NCBI GenBank assembly: GCA_947652605.1 | Contig: OX393576.1 | Span: forward strand, 14,596,575-14,660,574 | DNA from: Elmis aenea | Taxonomy: Eukaryota > Arthropoda > Insecta > Coleoptera > Elmidae | Direction: 5' to 3' | DNA: 64,000 bases | In this document: positions 49,001 through 51,405 of the stretch, one piece after another | Layout of the letters: each line of letters begins with the position of its first letter | How positions within the stretch are numbered: the first letter of the stretch is position 1 | Translations under genes and position numbers: made by a program | The notes under the pieces: model-generated | Told to the model about the DNA's origin: nothing | Database searches by the model: none | What the model saw: the letters and a program-made list of their open reading frames with translations, nothing else

Positions 49001-51405
49001 ATGAATACCATTTTACTTTTTGCAGTAATTACTTAATATTGAAAATTCGAAGAGATGGGATTATTAAAAGCAACCTTTTTTTTCTCAGAGTTAAAATGTG
49101 AAAAGTACAGATTAAGTCTTAAAAATAACTTAAAATTAGATAAATTAGAAAAAATCCCAATAAATTGAGCACTTCGACATATTTCGCGTAAAATAGTAAT
49201 GGTTTTTGTTGACTTTGAGACCATCAAAAGTCTGTTGTAATGTGTAAATAAAATTTATAGTGCTTAACATCGATCACTGGAAACTCTTTAAAACTAGCGG
49301 TACATGCTAGTGATTCAAAAGCTTTTGAAATTTAAATTCGGCCGTCAAACCATGGATGGCAATATTTTTATTTTTATCGATATTTTGGCAATGTTGTCTA
49401 AACATTGATCGATGTTTTGTCGCGTTAATGAACAAGTGGTGGCAGGTGTTATGTGTACAGGTGGGTCGTATGCGCCCTCTGTGACAGCGCCCCTGCCTCT
49501 ACTACTCCTGCCACCACTGTATTTGGTGGCGCTGCTGCTGGCGTGATGCCCTCCAGAAGCATGATACTCTCACATTCACGTGAGTCTATTCTTACCTCTT
49601 TTCTCTTTAAATTAGGTTTCCACTTTCATTGCACGTCGTTATTTTTATTTCAAGGAAGTGAAGTAGATATAAGATATTTTTGTTTTCTAATCATTTTGAC
49701 TTCATTGTGACAGTAGTAGCGTTCATTTCCTCTATTGTTTGCTGCAAACAGAACTGAGAATGGTAAATATCACAATTGTGCAAGCAGTCTTTTTCAAGTT
49801 ATTTTAAAATAAAAAAATATTGGTTGTACTTGGTCTTTCTTCCATCATCTTACAATTAGATTTTTTTAAATCGTTGATATCTTACATCACAATATAATAG
49901 CTGACCAGACAGGGTCACGATACGTTGTCGCTATAATCTGATCAAGGCTCTGTCTATTGCATCAAGAACATCAAAACTAAAAATGTTTTGCAGAGTTATA
50001 CGTGCCACTGGCCATTTCCTTCGGAAAAATAGGGGAATAACTGAAAAGTTGAATAATAAAGGTAATTTTTGCGATCGCGTTGGCCATGAAAGCGTCAGAG
50101 ATAAAATCTAAATTCTTCTATTTACCAATGCGCGCGTCCTTTGAAAGTAAAATGGCGCAAAGTTTTTAAAAAAATCTTAAACGGCTCCGGAGAAAAACGT
50201 CAAAAACGAAACCCCTGCAAAAGCGCTATGATTTGAGAAGTTGTATAACTAAATCTATGCGTTAAACATAGGGGAAACCGTTTTTACAAGGGCCTCGTTT
50301 TTCGCGTTTTTCTCCAGGAGCGTTAAAAGATTTTTTCAAAAAATGTGTACCATCTTAATTGCAAAGGATGCGCGAATTGGTAAATAGAAGATAGGAAAAA
50401 TTACCTTTATTATTCAACTTTACAGTTTTTACCCTATTTTTCCAAAGGAAATGACCAGTGGCACGTTTAACTCTGCAAATCATTTAGTTTTGATGTTCTT
50501 GATGAAATAAACACAGCCTTGATCAGATTCTAGCGACAACATATCGTGACCCTCCCTTGTGAGATACTTCTGAGACAAGCGAATGGTTTGTCCATCCGTA
50601 GCGCATCAGGAGGGAATGTCCAACAAATCGTTTTTAAACAGTTCTTTAACGATCACCCCCCATTGTTGACACCCTACGCAAGAACCACCCCTCCAAAAGA
50701 CACGCCCTTCTCCAACCTTGGTCATTGACGACACCCCCTAAACAAAACTTTTTATGACGCCCAAAAACTTTCGTGACTTTAAAAGACATCTGCACTGCAC
50801 CTATCAAGGACACGATCATGGTACGCTGCAGATGGAGCCATCCGACTGTCTCAGGAGCGCCCCAGCTGGGCTTCTTACTCCCTAAAGTTCCAGATTGTCC
50901 CTTTTCGTTCTTGCAGAACTCACTGCATGTGACAGCTGGTCTTACAATTGTTTTATGTGTAATCATTTTGGTATTTTGAGAGATGGCTTTTAATCCCAAC
51001 TTAATCATAAGGGTCTCACTATGTAGTTAGTTCTTAATTGATGCAATATGGGGTAAAAATGGCTTGTAACCTCAAGTTCTGAATGTAGCGAACAATAACT
51101 TTTTAAAGTAGTGTATTGTTAATATTATTTAGATTCAGCAGAAACGTTTGCTTATTCCTAAGTTTGTCATAGGCAAGGGAGATGAGCCAAAAGAAGATCA
51201 TACCCTCTTGACAGTTTGTGTAGCAGTAGCTATTGTGATGGTGCTACTAATGCTGTGCGTTTTGTGCCATCGAAAGCGGCGACGACGCCAACGACGTTTG
51301 CAGCGTCCGTTTCCGTTACCCGTCCCCGCGGGTTCGTCACGAAGACCTCCTCAGCACGTATGCGAAGAGTTGGGCGAGCGTTTCGCTAGCGTCGATAGTG
51401 TCTGA
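6855..51405 (+). CDS. Sol1: SOL-1/LEV-10-like multi-CUB transmembrane protein (5' partial)
   Basis: Join 6855-7032, 20236-20447, 22893-23100, 23306-23514, 39290-39518, 40525-40721, 43480-43708, 43825-44240, 45119-45248, 47170-47351, 51173-51405. Every junction is GT-AG and all phases agree, giving 806 codons plus stop; the 5' end is open (first 2 nt complete a codon). Counting from the first full codon: CUB1 1-128, CUB2 ~140-262, CUB3 ~286-410, CUB4 ~424-554, CUB5 ~562-690, LDLa 695-730 with six Cys and a DDDSDE acidic motif, one membrane helix ~741-761, then RKRRRRQRR, and a ~45-residue cytoplasmic tail ending VDSV. From family knowledge, SOL-1 and LEV-10 of C. elegans are type I synaptic proteins that assist glutamate- or acetylcholine-receptor function or clustering. 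A postsynaptic auxiliary role here is inferred. Five CUBs plus LDLa plus TM matches LEV-10 as well as SOL-1; the insect orthologue is generally named suppressor of lurcher 1. No signal peptide lies in the window. Alternative 3' exons are listed separately. Confidence 0.88.
7474..8470. mobile_element. Outer element with AACTGA-type termini enclosing a fold-back
   Basis: ACAGGGTGTAACTGA at 7474 is matched by the inverse TCAGTTACACCCGTGT at ~8450-8467. The right segment (8205-8450; TTTGATTTTAGTTAATG, CACTTCCGGTTTCGC-like) shares its body with the MITE at 29964. The fold-back 7486-8186 occupies its left part. Confidence 0.6.
7486..8186. mobile_element. Fold-back element, copy 1 (CACTGGCCATTTCC family)
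   Basis: The arms are inverted copies. GCATCAAGAACATCAAAACT, GCCACTGGCCATTTCCTTCG and GCGATCGCGTTGGCCATGAA on the left are matched by their reverse complements on the right. A second copy lies at 49911-50563, in the last intron. Confidence 0.8.
8600..9000. mobile_element. Degraded fold-back
   Basis: TTGGGTGGTCCAAATTCGAT at ~8619 is loosely mirrored by GAATTGGGGCCACCCTGAA at ~8978-8997. Related to the 'ggtccaaat' fold-back at 27049. Boundaries approximate. Confidence 0.4.
9001..9706. other. No recognised feature
   Basis: AT-rich intron sequence without coding or repeat signal. Confidence 0.45.
9899..10600. mobile_element. Fold-back element (GGTGGTCCACAT family)
   Basis: CACGGTGGTCCACATAGAAG on the left is matched by ATGTGGACCACTCTGTATAT on the right. 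Inner arms AAACAAAAATGGACATTTTT and GTCTGAGACCTATT are mirrored by AAATGCCCATTTTTGTTTTT and AATAGGTCTCAGA. Confidence 0.75.
10970..11135. mobile_element. hAT-like non-autonomous remnant (GGCGTAGGC ends)
   Basis: GCGTGGCGTAGGCTTC at ~10971 and CTGCCTACGCCACTGG ending ~11127 are inverted. The body (GGGGTTAATAAACGC, GAGCTGAGGACC, CGACTTATTGCGAACCTATG) is shared with the copy at 59136-59400. Confidence 0.65.
11601..13007. other. No recognised feature
   Basis: AT-rich intron. The 62-codon minus frame at 12268-12456 has no domain or codon signal and is treated as chance. Confidence 0.45.
13682..14381. mobile_element. hAT-like non-autonomous element with near-perfect 8-bp duplication
   Basis: Ends CAGTAGCATAGCAAGAGG and CTCTAGCTACGCCACTG are inverted. 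Flanks ACTTAACA (left) and ACTAAACA (right) agree at 7 of 8 positions, as expected of an hAT target duplication. The interior has GGGCGGCAC repeats near both ends and no transposase. Confidence 0.75.
14908..15130. mobile_element. Short hAT-like MITE (GGTGGGGAACC ends)
   Basis: CGGGGGTGGGGAACCTTTTG on the left is matched by CTACAGGTTCTCCATTC on the right (inverse). Flanks CTCTAGCT and CTGCAGCT agree at 6 of 8. It interrupts the right arm of the surrounding fold-back. Confidence 0.65.
15260..15610. mobile_element. Palindromic MITE with TA duplication
   Basis: TAATGCCTAATTTACATTGG on the left is exactly mirrored by CCAATGTAAATTAGGCATTA on the right. The arms continue with GTAACTAAAT/ACTTGATTTAG repeats. 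TA on both sides suggests a Tc1/mariner-type target duplication. Confidence 0.8.
15611..16690. other. No recognised feature
   Basis: Intron sequence. The minus frame at 15774-15995 shows no domain; its Ser/Thr/Arg-rich reading looks like chance. Confidence 0.4.
16700..17290. repeat. GC-richer inverted repeat
   Basis: ACGTCTGTCCAGAAAATCAG at 16701 is mirrored at ~17265-17288 (GGTTTTCTGGCCGGACGC). GATTTGCGCTGTCAAAC at ~16813 is mirrored by GTTTGACAGCGCAAATC at ~17115. Inside, AGGACTTGCCTACGGCTCGT at ~16912 is mirrored by GAGCCGTAGGCGAGTCCTG at ~17024. No coding signal. Class unknown; resembles a fold-back transposon without the ACAGGGTG end. Confidence 0.65.
17381..17467. repeat. 87-bp near-perfect hairpin
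   Basis: GTACTGCATTACCGGCCCTA and CCTTAGCAACGGCCG on the left arm are the inverse of CGGCCGTTGCTAAGG and AGGGCCGGTAATGCAGTAC on the right arm. The loop is a short A/T stretch. GC content far above surroundings. Confidence 0.85.
17630..17720. repeat. Third copy of the GAGCCGTAGGCGAGTCCTG unit
   Basis: AACAAGCAGGCAGTTTTGGG through CGAGTCCAGTAAAGACACTT and TTACGGGTATGTTACGTA repeats 17004-17090 in direct orientation. It shows the cluster also holds a partial tandem copy. Confidence 0.75.
17721..19352. other. No recognised feature
   Basis: AT-rich intron, no exon or repeat recognised. Confidence 0.45.
19353..19626. mobile_element. MITE (CCAAATAGGTGGAACACTA family)
   Basis: TATACAGTGTGTGCCAAATA GGTGGAACACTA is mirrored by TAGTGTTCCACCTATTTGGC GCACTCTTATA. 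The interior has GTAACGGTACGAGAT-like and CAACGGAGATATTTAA blocks. A diverged copy flanks the hAT at 26876-28374. Confidence 0.75.
20236..20447 (+). CDS. Sol1: Sol1 exon, CUB1 second half
   Basis: The acceptor is ATTACGCAG at 20235 and the donor is GACT|GTAAGT. The joined codon GA|C gives Asp, directly before Cys3 (D-C-I-H-E-Y-M-D-V-Y). The exon continues to GRYCGP with Cys4 and ends in the FSGRYIFIND strand that closes CUB1. The preceding intron is 13.2 kb and holds many transposon remnants. Entry is after 2 nt of a codon and exit after 1 nt. Confidence 0.88.
20609..20797. mobile_element. Short MITE (GTGCAACACCGATTTTC ends)
   Basis: AGGTGCAACACCGATTTTC on the left is matched by GAAAATCGGTGTTGTACCT on the right, 189 bp in all. 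The interior has an inverted TAGTCCGTACAAA-type block and no coding frame. Confidence 0.75.
21393..21814. mobile_element. MITE (TACTACACAGGTTTG ends)
   Basis: TACTACACAGGTTTGAAA on the left, AACCTGTGTAGTA on the right (inverse). The inner blocks TTCCGCTAGATGGCGATAAG and TCACCATCTAGCGGAAATTT are also inverted. A frame at 21662-21913 crosses its border and is not a gene. Confidence 0.7.
22553..22760. mobile_element. hAT-like MITE (CAGAGTTTCTCAAACTG ends)
   Basis: CAGAGTTTCTCAAACTGTAA on the left, CAACGGTTTGAGAATCACTG on the right. These are hAT-style CA...TG inverted ends on a 208-bp element just upstream of the CUB2 exon. No clear 8-bp duplication. Confidence 0.65.
22893..23100 (+). CDS. Sol1: Sol1 exon, CUB2 first half
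   Basis: The acceptor is TTATTTTTCTAG at 22892 and the donor is CCTCA|GTGAGT. Joined to the previous exon, codon T|CC gives Ser. The exon encodes the inter-domain linker, PCSF with Cys1, a SPTYPGAYP turn, LNCMYQF with Cys2 and QRVRLEFRDFDLF. It exits after 2 nt of a His codon, again just before Cys3. Confidence 0.9.
23306..23514 (+). CDS. Sol1: Sol1 exon, CUB2 second half
   Basis: The acceptor is TTTGTTTTAG at 23305 and the donor is TTAG|GTTAGT. CA|T gives His before Cys3 in HCPFDYVKVYDGPD, the classic CUB DYVxVYDG strand whose acidic residues contribute to the Ca-binding site in Ca-binding CUBs. It then has TYCGQQ with Cys4 and ends GFKGIFEF. The 3' intron is the largest in the gene (15.8 kb). 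Confidence 0.9.
23845..24380. mobile_element. Possible MITE (TTTTTTCACTACTAGTAA ends)
   Basis: TTTTTTCACTACTAGTAA near 23842 is the inverse of TTACTAGTAGTGAAAAAAAT near 24366. No internal coding signal. Boundaries approximate. Confidence 0.5.
24393..24512. repeat. GC-rich imperfect hairpin
   Basis: ACCACGGTAGAGAAGTC and TATAGCC on the left are mirrored by GGCTATA and GACTTCTCTACCTTGGT on the right. The loop is GC-rich (CCCTCGGCGCTTCGCGCC) and stands out from its AT-rich surroundings. Could be a tiny MITE or a structured RNA. Confidence 0.55.
24866..26592. mobile_element. GGGGTGGGC-ended element holding a giant palindrome
   Basis: AGGGGTGGGCAATATC on the left and GATATATCGCCCACCCCT on the right are inverted hAT-like ends, with ATCGATATCGAT-rich subterminal runs. 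The fold-back 24922-26475 fills the interior. A related left end is at 58156. Confidence 0.7.
24922..26475. mobile_element. 1.55-kb near-perfect palindrome (two concentric fold-backs)
   Basis: Outer ends TATACAGGGTGTCCCAGCCA and TGGCTGGGACACCCTGTATA; concentric inner ends TATACAGGGTGTTCGTTATA at 25348 and TATAACGAACACCCTGTATA ending 26050. Both pairs share one centre (~25699). The arms look almost identical over ~770 bp, so a transcript would fold into long dsRNA. The 61-codon minus frame at the centre is not a gene. Confidence 0.9.
27049..27693. mobile_element. Fold-back element inside the hAT
   Basis: TATACAGGGAGGTCCAAATG and CGAATTTGGACCACCCTGTA are inverted ends. Arms with ACAAAGGTATCTCGC and GAGAAACGGTGAAATTACCA mirrored by GGTAATTTAACTGTTTCTC and GCGAGATACCCATGTAATC. 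The 130-codon plus frame at 27033-27425 lies in its arm and is not a gene. Confidence 0.8.
27808..28023 (-). pseudogene. hAT transposase C-terminal dimerisation fragment
   Basis: The 71-residue minus-strand reading contains LPVSVALAERSFSSLKKLK and WLRSNMTQQRLTGLSLFHIH. This is the conserved hAT C-terminal dimerisation motif (a-x-x-ERxFSxLxxIKxxLRsxMxxeRLxxLxxl). It ends at the natural C-terminus. The catalytic domain upstream (toward 28370) is decayed, so no active transposase is made. Confidence 0.88.
28383..29200. other. Intron sequence, mostly unrecognised
   Basis: The first ~60 bp continue the split MITE (GTTCCATCTATTTGGCGTAA). The rest shows no feature. Confidence 0.4.
29203..29300. mobile_element. 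hAT-like left end (CAGTGGCGTAGGC)
   Basis: CACAGTGGCGTAGGCACGAG followed by a G/C-run body (GAACTCCCCCCACC, TAAAGGGCCGGAGAGCTG). Matches the termini at 10971 and 59136. No right end was found nearby. Confidence 0.45.
29565..30590. mobile_element. Fold-back element (GGTTGATGGGACTAAG family)
   Basis: It starts near TATACAGGGTGATTGATAAG (29564). From 29805, ACTTGATGGTACTAAAGTCG and GGGACTAAGATTTTCCGAAA are mirrored at 30500-30560. GGCCCCGGAAACTCGAAAC is mirrored near 30465. A MITE is inserted at its centre. Confidence 0.65.
29964..30251. mobile_element. MITE with 22-bp ends and TA duplication
   Basis: TACCAGGTGTAAATGAACTC (then TGG) and its inverse CCAGAGG-TCATTTACACCTGGTA bound 288 bp. The body (TTTCACTTCCGGTTTCGC, GGAACACCCTGTATATTTTT) is shared with the right part of the element at 7474-8470. 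Confidence 0.75.
30725..31000. mobile_element. Fold-back arm fragment
   Basis: Begins TTACAGGGTGCCCAAAATTT and continues with family-like AT-rich arm sequence (TTTTCGAGTTATTAAGAAT). No right arm was seen. Confidence 0.4.
31095..31345 (-). pseudogene. Second LINE reverse-transcriptase fragment
   Basis: The minus-strand reading gives TMLFADDQVLVANRF with the RT catalytic F-A-D-D box. After a frame break come AISPEKTKTMAFLG and IEQVSNFKFLGCHIP. This order (FADD, KTK-M-F, FKxLG) is that of non-LTR RT domains. The sequence differs from the fragment at 4970, so it is another family or lineage. Truncated on both sides. Confidence 0.85.
31817..32449. mobile_element. Fold-back element, copy 1 (GTGTATAAATTGGCGG family)
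   Basis: TATACAGGGTGTGTATAAAT and GGCGGAAGCGCTACACGTG are mirrored by CACGTGTAGCGCTTCCGCC and ATTTTTACACACCCTGTATA. Nearly identical to 55692-56326, so this family moved recently. Confidence 0.88.
32450..32990. other. No recognised feature
   Basis: AT-rich intron. Nothing supported. Confidence 0.4.
33000..33200 (+). pseudogene. Tc1/mariner-superfamily transposase C-terminal fragment
   Basis: The reading NTIDELIQSVQKAFEDYEYT, then LDNIFLTLQSCMDCVVRENV and NSYNIPHLKKEKLRR, matches the C-terminal tail common to insect Tc1-like (IS630-type) transposases. It has a natural stop at 33198. The catalytic DDE region is absent upstream. From family knowledge this tail follows the third catalytic residue. 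Confidence 0.75.
33826..34833. mobile_element. Fold-back element (~1 kb) with internal hairpins
   Basis: TACAGGGTGTTTCTTCAGTA at 33834 pairs with TACTTAAGAAACACCCTGTA ending 34832. AATTCAGGAGGTGATTCCTT pairs with its inverse near 34785. The left end is doubled (TATACAGGGTACAGGGTG). The arm contains a local hairpin CTTCGAAAGGAGACG/CGTC TCCTTTCGAAG at ~33938. Inner arms CCATGGTTTGTTTATGTTCA and TGAACATAAACAAACCATGG surround the centre. Open frames here are not genes. Confidence 0.85.
34940..35090. mobile_element. Possible Penelope-like terminal-repeat scrap
   Basis: GCGAAACGTCGGATTTTTAA resembles the GAAACGTCGG motif in the terminal repeats of the Penelope-like element at 41600. Short and uncertain. 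Confidence 0.3.
35095..35512 (-). pseudogene. Mariner transposase remnant 1
   Basis: Minus-strand reading: RRNTRYCKGPILMLNV, then KRVIYFELLP (the mariner W-D-x-x-G-V-I-x-Y-E-L-L-P block). After frame breaks come TNIDYYCGQLKKF and RHPPYSSDFASTDYCNF, the decayed HPPYSPDLAPSDYHLF signature with the third catalytic Asp of the D,D34D triad. Stops and frameshifts make it inactive. Its subfamily differs from remnant 2. Confidence 0.8.
35513..36585. other. No recognised feature
   Basis: Sequence between two mariner remnants. Parts may be mariner 5' sequence beyond recognition. No exon seen. Confidence 0.35.
36590..37200 (-). pseudogene. Mariner transposase remnant 2
   Basis: Minus-strand reading in several frames. 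In order: SDPETTPQSVQW and SPSLKKARLSHSAIQ, LVFFFDHKEIVQHEFIKQEQ (second catalytic Asp in FFDH), TVNQQCYLQVLKRLRNSIII, RKRPELW, then after a frameshift AFHRDNAPSHWSLTVRDF (the H-x-D-N-A-P-S-H motif), YSPDLVSCDYHMFPKLK (third catalytic Asp), TVKGRRFFDI and IPEKEFQARNG. Coverage of most of the catalytic core makes identity firm; several frameshifts kill it. Confidence 0.9.
37205..38460. other. No recognised feature
   Basis: AT-rich intron; the mariner 5' flank is not delimitable. Nothing else supported. Confidence 0.4.
38464..39099. mobile_element. Fold-back element (CGAGGGCGACCATGG family)
   Basis: TATACAGGGTGATTCAAATT and CGAGGGCGACCATGGGGATC are mirrored by GATCCCATGGTCGCCCTCG and AATTTGAATAACCCTGAATA. 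Lies ~190 bp upstream of the CUB3 exon. Open frames within are arm sequence. Confidence 0.85.
39290..39518 (+). CDS. Sol1: Sol1 exon, CUB3 first half
   Basis: The acceptor is TTTTGTTTGCAG at 39289 and the donor is GGCGA|GTAAGT. The joined codon G|AT gives Asp. A Lys/Asp/Glu-containing linker is followed by SECDQK with Cys1, FSPNYPFPY, LVCRYF with Cys2 and RVRLEFVKFEI. It exits with GA of an Asp codon, the same splice position and phase as the CUB1 and CUB2 internal introns. Confidence 0.9.
39985..40299. mobile_element. MITE (CAGTGGGGTATGCTA ends, TA-flanked)
   Basis: TACAGTGGGGTATGCTACAA on the left and TTCGTTCTAGCATATCCCAC TGTA on the right are inverted. The interior repeats GCTACAACGAAC/GCTAGAACGAAC. 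TA at both ends suggests pogo/Tc1-mariner mobilisation. Confidence 0.75.
40525..40721 (+). CDS. Sol1: Sol1 exon, CUB3 second half
   Basis: The acceptor is ATGTTTACAG at 40524 and the donor is GACTG|GTAAGC. GA|T gives Asp before Cys3 in DCSDGYLKIYLKG. The exon then has EMCGEQ with Cys4, PRLVMVFSSG and ends GRGFKANYSFET. It is not apparent as a long ATG-initiated frame but is clear from splice sites and CUB motifs. Confidence 0.9.
40750..41240. other. GC-richer block of unknown nature in an intron
   Basis: Less AT-rich, with overlapping open frames on both strands (plus 40930-41202, minus 40808-41020) and no recognised motif. CGTGAACGTGTATTCACG near 41042 is a short dyad. Could be a transposon or LTR fragment. 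Confidence 0.3.
41342..41595. mobile_element. Pogo/Tigger-like element left end
   Basis: TACAGTGGAACCTCTATATT and repeated TATTCGTCA blocks match the general CAGTGGAACCTCTAT terminus of pogo-type Tc1/mariner elements. The right end is absent, apparently cut by the Penelope-like element at ~41600. Confidence 0.6.
41600..42270 (+). mobile_element. Penelope-like retroelement fragment with inverted terminal repeats
   Basis: A block GGGTTGGAACCGC...CCGACGTTTCGTCCTCCTTT at ~41648 reappears inverted at ~42183-42250 (AAAGGAGGACGAAACGTCGG ... GGTTCCAACCC). Between them is a GIY-YIG endonuclease remnant. Terminal repeats in inverted arrangement are known for Penelope-like elements. The RT domain is missing. 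Confidence 0.82.
41769..42145 (+). pseudogene. Penelope-like GIY-YIG endonuclease fragment
   Basis: The first frame reads GVYKILCTCGKVYIGETRRT, with the catalytic GVY...VYIGET and the extra Cys pair typical of the Penelope variant. A frame change at ~41867 follows, then RLKHITQSALAEHKHNTGHN, KFAETEVISRTSRYFPRKIR, EAIEILKNPNIINRDNGYHL and W. The REA-IEI and NRDNGY blocks are hallmarks of this endonuclease family. The frameshift makes it non-functional. Confidence 0.85.
42275..42915. other. No recognised feature
   Basis: Intron sequence, nothing supported. Confidence 0.4.
42926..43094. mobile_element. Short hAT-like MITE (GCATGGGCGTCC ends)
   Basis: GCATGGGCGTCCAC on the left and GCGGACGTCCATGC on the right are inverted. 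GTACAG flanks both sides (42920-42925, 43095-43100). A related fragment is at ~52271. Confidence 0.65.
43108..43360. mobile_element. hAT MITE with perfect 8-bp target duplication
   Basis: CAGTGGTTTCCAACC and GGTTGGAAACTACTG are inverted hAT ends. GGTTACGC lies at 43100-43107 and again at 43361-43368. The left part contains a GC-only hairpin (GCGCGCCCCCCC/GGGGGGCGCGC). Confidence 0.9.
43480..43708 (+). CDS. Sol1: Sol1 exon, CUB4 first half
   Basis: The acceptor is a run of T followed by ATATAG at 43479, and the donor is TATGG|GTAAGT. G|AA gives Glu, then YRIPGTPAPDGSC with Cys1, a FNSPRYPSNYPSD turn, TNCTYLF with Cys2 and EQVSLVFDNFKV. An open frame starting at 43510 in another phase is a shadow. 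It exits after 2 nt of a Gly codon, with Cys3 four residues into the next exon. Confidence 0.9.
43825..44240 (+). CDS. Sol1: Sol1 exon, end of CUB4 plus start of CUB5
   Basis: This is the longest exon. The acceptor is TTTGTTTAACAG at 43824 and the donor is AAAC|GTAAGT. It opens with VCQEDWLEIYN (Cys3 of CUB4), then GRYCETT (Cys4) and a closing GFKGRYTFEA. Without an intron at the domain border it continues into CUB5: GDCGGN (Cys1), TSPNFG, KICNWYI (Cys2) and HKILLTFDSFAV. The missing border intron sets the CUB4-CUB5 pair apart from the other domains. It exits after 1 nt. Confidence 0.92.
44313..44672. mobile_element. MITE (TAGTATATTTTACAACAAG ends)
   Basis: AAATAGCATATTTTACAACA on the left and TTGTTGTAAAATATACTATT on the right are inverted, followed inward by GATGAAAGTCCA/TGGACTTTCATC. 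Also AAAAAAGTGATTTCATCTCG inside. ~360 bp, no coding. Confidence 0.75.
44673..45118. other. Intron sequence
   Basis: Nothing recognised apart from the splice acceptor tract at its end. Confidence 0.5.
45119..45248 (+). CDS. Sol1: Sol1 exon, middle of CUB5
   Basis: The acceptor is a T-rich tract ending TTTTGCAG at 45118 and the donor is CTTAG|GTAAGA. C|TG gives Leu, followed by RGCPAAVLRLW with the Cys3 equivalent, ELCGVKI with the Cys4 equivalent and SNAIRL. The aligned strand is a divergent CUB: it lacks the DYVxVYDG signature, so the Ca site is probably lost. Confidence 0.88.
45249..45769. other. Intron sequence
   Basis: Nothing recognised. Confidence 0.5.
45770..46638. mobile_element. 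Fold-back element (CGAGGGCCACTATGG family)
   Basis: TATACAGGGTTCTCGTTTTT and CGAGGGCCACTATGGGGATC are mirrored by GATCCCCATAGTGGCCCTCG and AAAAACGAGAACCCTGTACA. Arms carry GGTAAGAGTTACGACTTCGG and its inverse. Centre near 46200. Confidence 0.87.
46639..47169. other. Intron sequence
   Basis: Possibly an old transposon on the minus strand (broken reading with GKTVDEMFKLLKQIKITDVY), but not identifiable. Confidence 0.3.
47170..47351 (+). CDS. Sol1: Sol1 exon, end of CUB5 plus LDLa domain
   Basis: The acceptor is TTTATTTTCAG at 47169 and the donor is GACT|GTGAGT. AG|T gives Ser, then FITADKAVGAPGFRAFWTEI closes CUB5. The LDLa domain follows, with five Cys in the exon (ICEE, FQC, GFC, LKC, SNC) and the acidic Ca-binding run GGDDDSDEAD. 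The sixth Cys is split across the donor: T plus GC (transmembrane exon) or T plus GT (exon at 49461) both restore Cys. An antisense open frame over this exon is a shadow. Confidence 0.92.
47352..47785. other. Intron sequence
   Basis: Nothing recognised after the LDLa exon donor. Confidence 0.5.
47786..48590. mobile_element. Fold-back element (TGTCCCAATTATACACCGCC family)
   Basis: TACAGGGTGTCCCAATTATA and CACCGCCAAAAAGTAGGTG are mirrored by CACCTACTTTTTGGCGGTG and TATAATTGGGACACCCTGTA. GTAGCTCTAGCTTAAACGGC-type inner arms are also mirrored. Open frames here are arm sequence. Confidence 0.87.
48594..48885. mobile_element. MITE (TACGCCAAATCAGTGAAC ends)
   Basis: TACGCCAAATCAGTGAACTT and AAGTTCGCTAATTCGGCGTA are inverted, ~22 bp with a few mismatches. 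The interior repeats CCTATTTTACGAATTTGGCA-like units. It abuts the preceding fold-back with only 3 bp between. Confidence 0.75.
48886..49460. other. Intron sequence
   Basis: No feature except the acceptor of the candidate exon at 49461. Confidence 0.5.
49461..49579 (+). other. Candidate alternative Sol1 exon (GPI-like tail or linker)
   Basis: A GC-rich 119-nt block lies between a TGTACAG acceptor (weak pyrimidine tract) and a strong TTCAC|GTGAGT donor. Entered from the LDLa exon, T|GT restores the last LDLa Cys, then reads GSYAPSVTAPLPLLLLPPLY and VALLLA, stop TGA at 49544. This is a short polar spacer and an ~18-residue hydrophobic end resembling a GPI-attachment signal. The stop is only 33 nt before the donor. 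A second frame of the same block is also open, reads SAPASTTPATTVFGGAAAGV then MPSRSMILSHS, and would leave in phase with the transmembrane exon. However, no AG in the block gives that frame from the LDLa exon. So it is either a true alternative terminus, a linker exon with a 1-nt sequence error, or neither. Confidence 0.4.
49911..50563. mobile_element. Fold-back element, copy 2 (CACTGGCCATTTCC family)
   Basis: Same arms as 7486-8186: GCATCAAGAACATCAAAACT, GCCACTGGCCATTTCCTTCG and GCGATCGCGTTGGCCATGAA on the left, their inverses on the right. Ends GTGACCCTCCCTTGTGAG as copy 1 does. Confidence 0.82.
50758..50979 (+). other. Unexplained open frame with acceptor and hydrophobic tail
   Basis: This is an open + frame in the last intron. 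A good splice acceptor (CCCTTTTCGTTCTTGCAG, ending 50916) is followed by NSLHVTAGLTIVLCVIILVF and stop at 50977. The hydrophobic end again resembles a membrane or GPI-signal tail. Splicing directly from the LDLa exon would give TAA, so it cannot follow that exon; an unseen upstream exon ending in phase 0 would be needed. The surrounding block 50564-51008 is less AT-rich than its neighbours and has a 120-codon overlapping frame on the minus strand, so it may instead be part of an unrecognised transposon. Confidence 0.2.
51173..51405 (+). CDS. Sol1: Sol1 terminal exon: transmembrane helix and cytoplasmic tail
   Basis: I place the acceptor at GTTTGTCATAG (51172). It has a CTAAG branch-like motif just upstream and is the only nearby AG that keeps phase with the LDLa exon: T|GC gives the last LDLa Cys. 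The exon then encodes KGDEPKEDHT, a ~21-residue hydrophobic helix starting LLTVCVAVAIVMVLLMLC, a stop-transfer RKRRRRQRR, a Pro-rich tail and the C-terminus ERFASVDSV, stop TGA at 51403. The final V-D-S-V fits a class III PDZ-ligand pattern (acidic at -2, hydrophobic at 0), so PDZ scaffold binding is possible. AGs at 51132, 51138 and 51141 lead to the same open frame but are out of phase with the LDLa exon. Confidence 0.85.
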
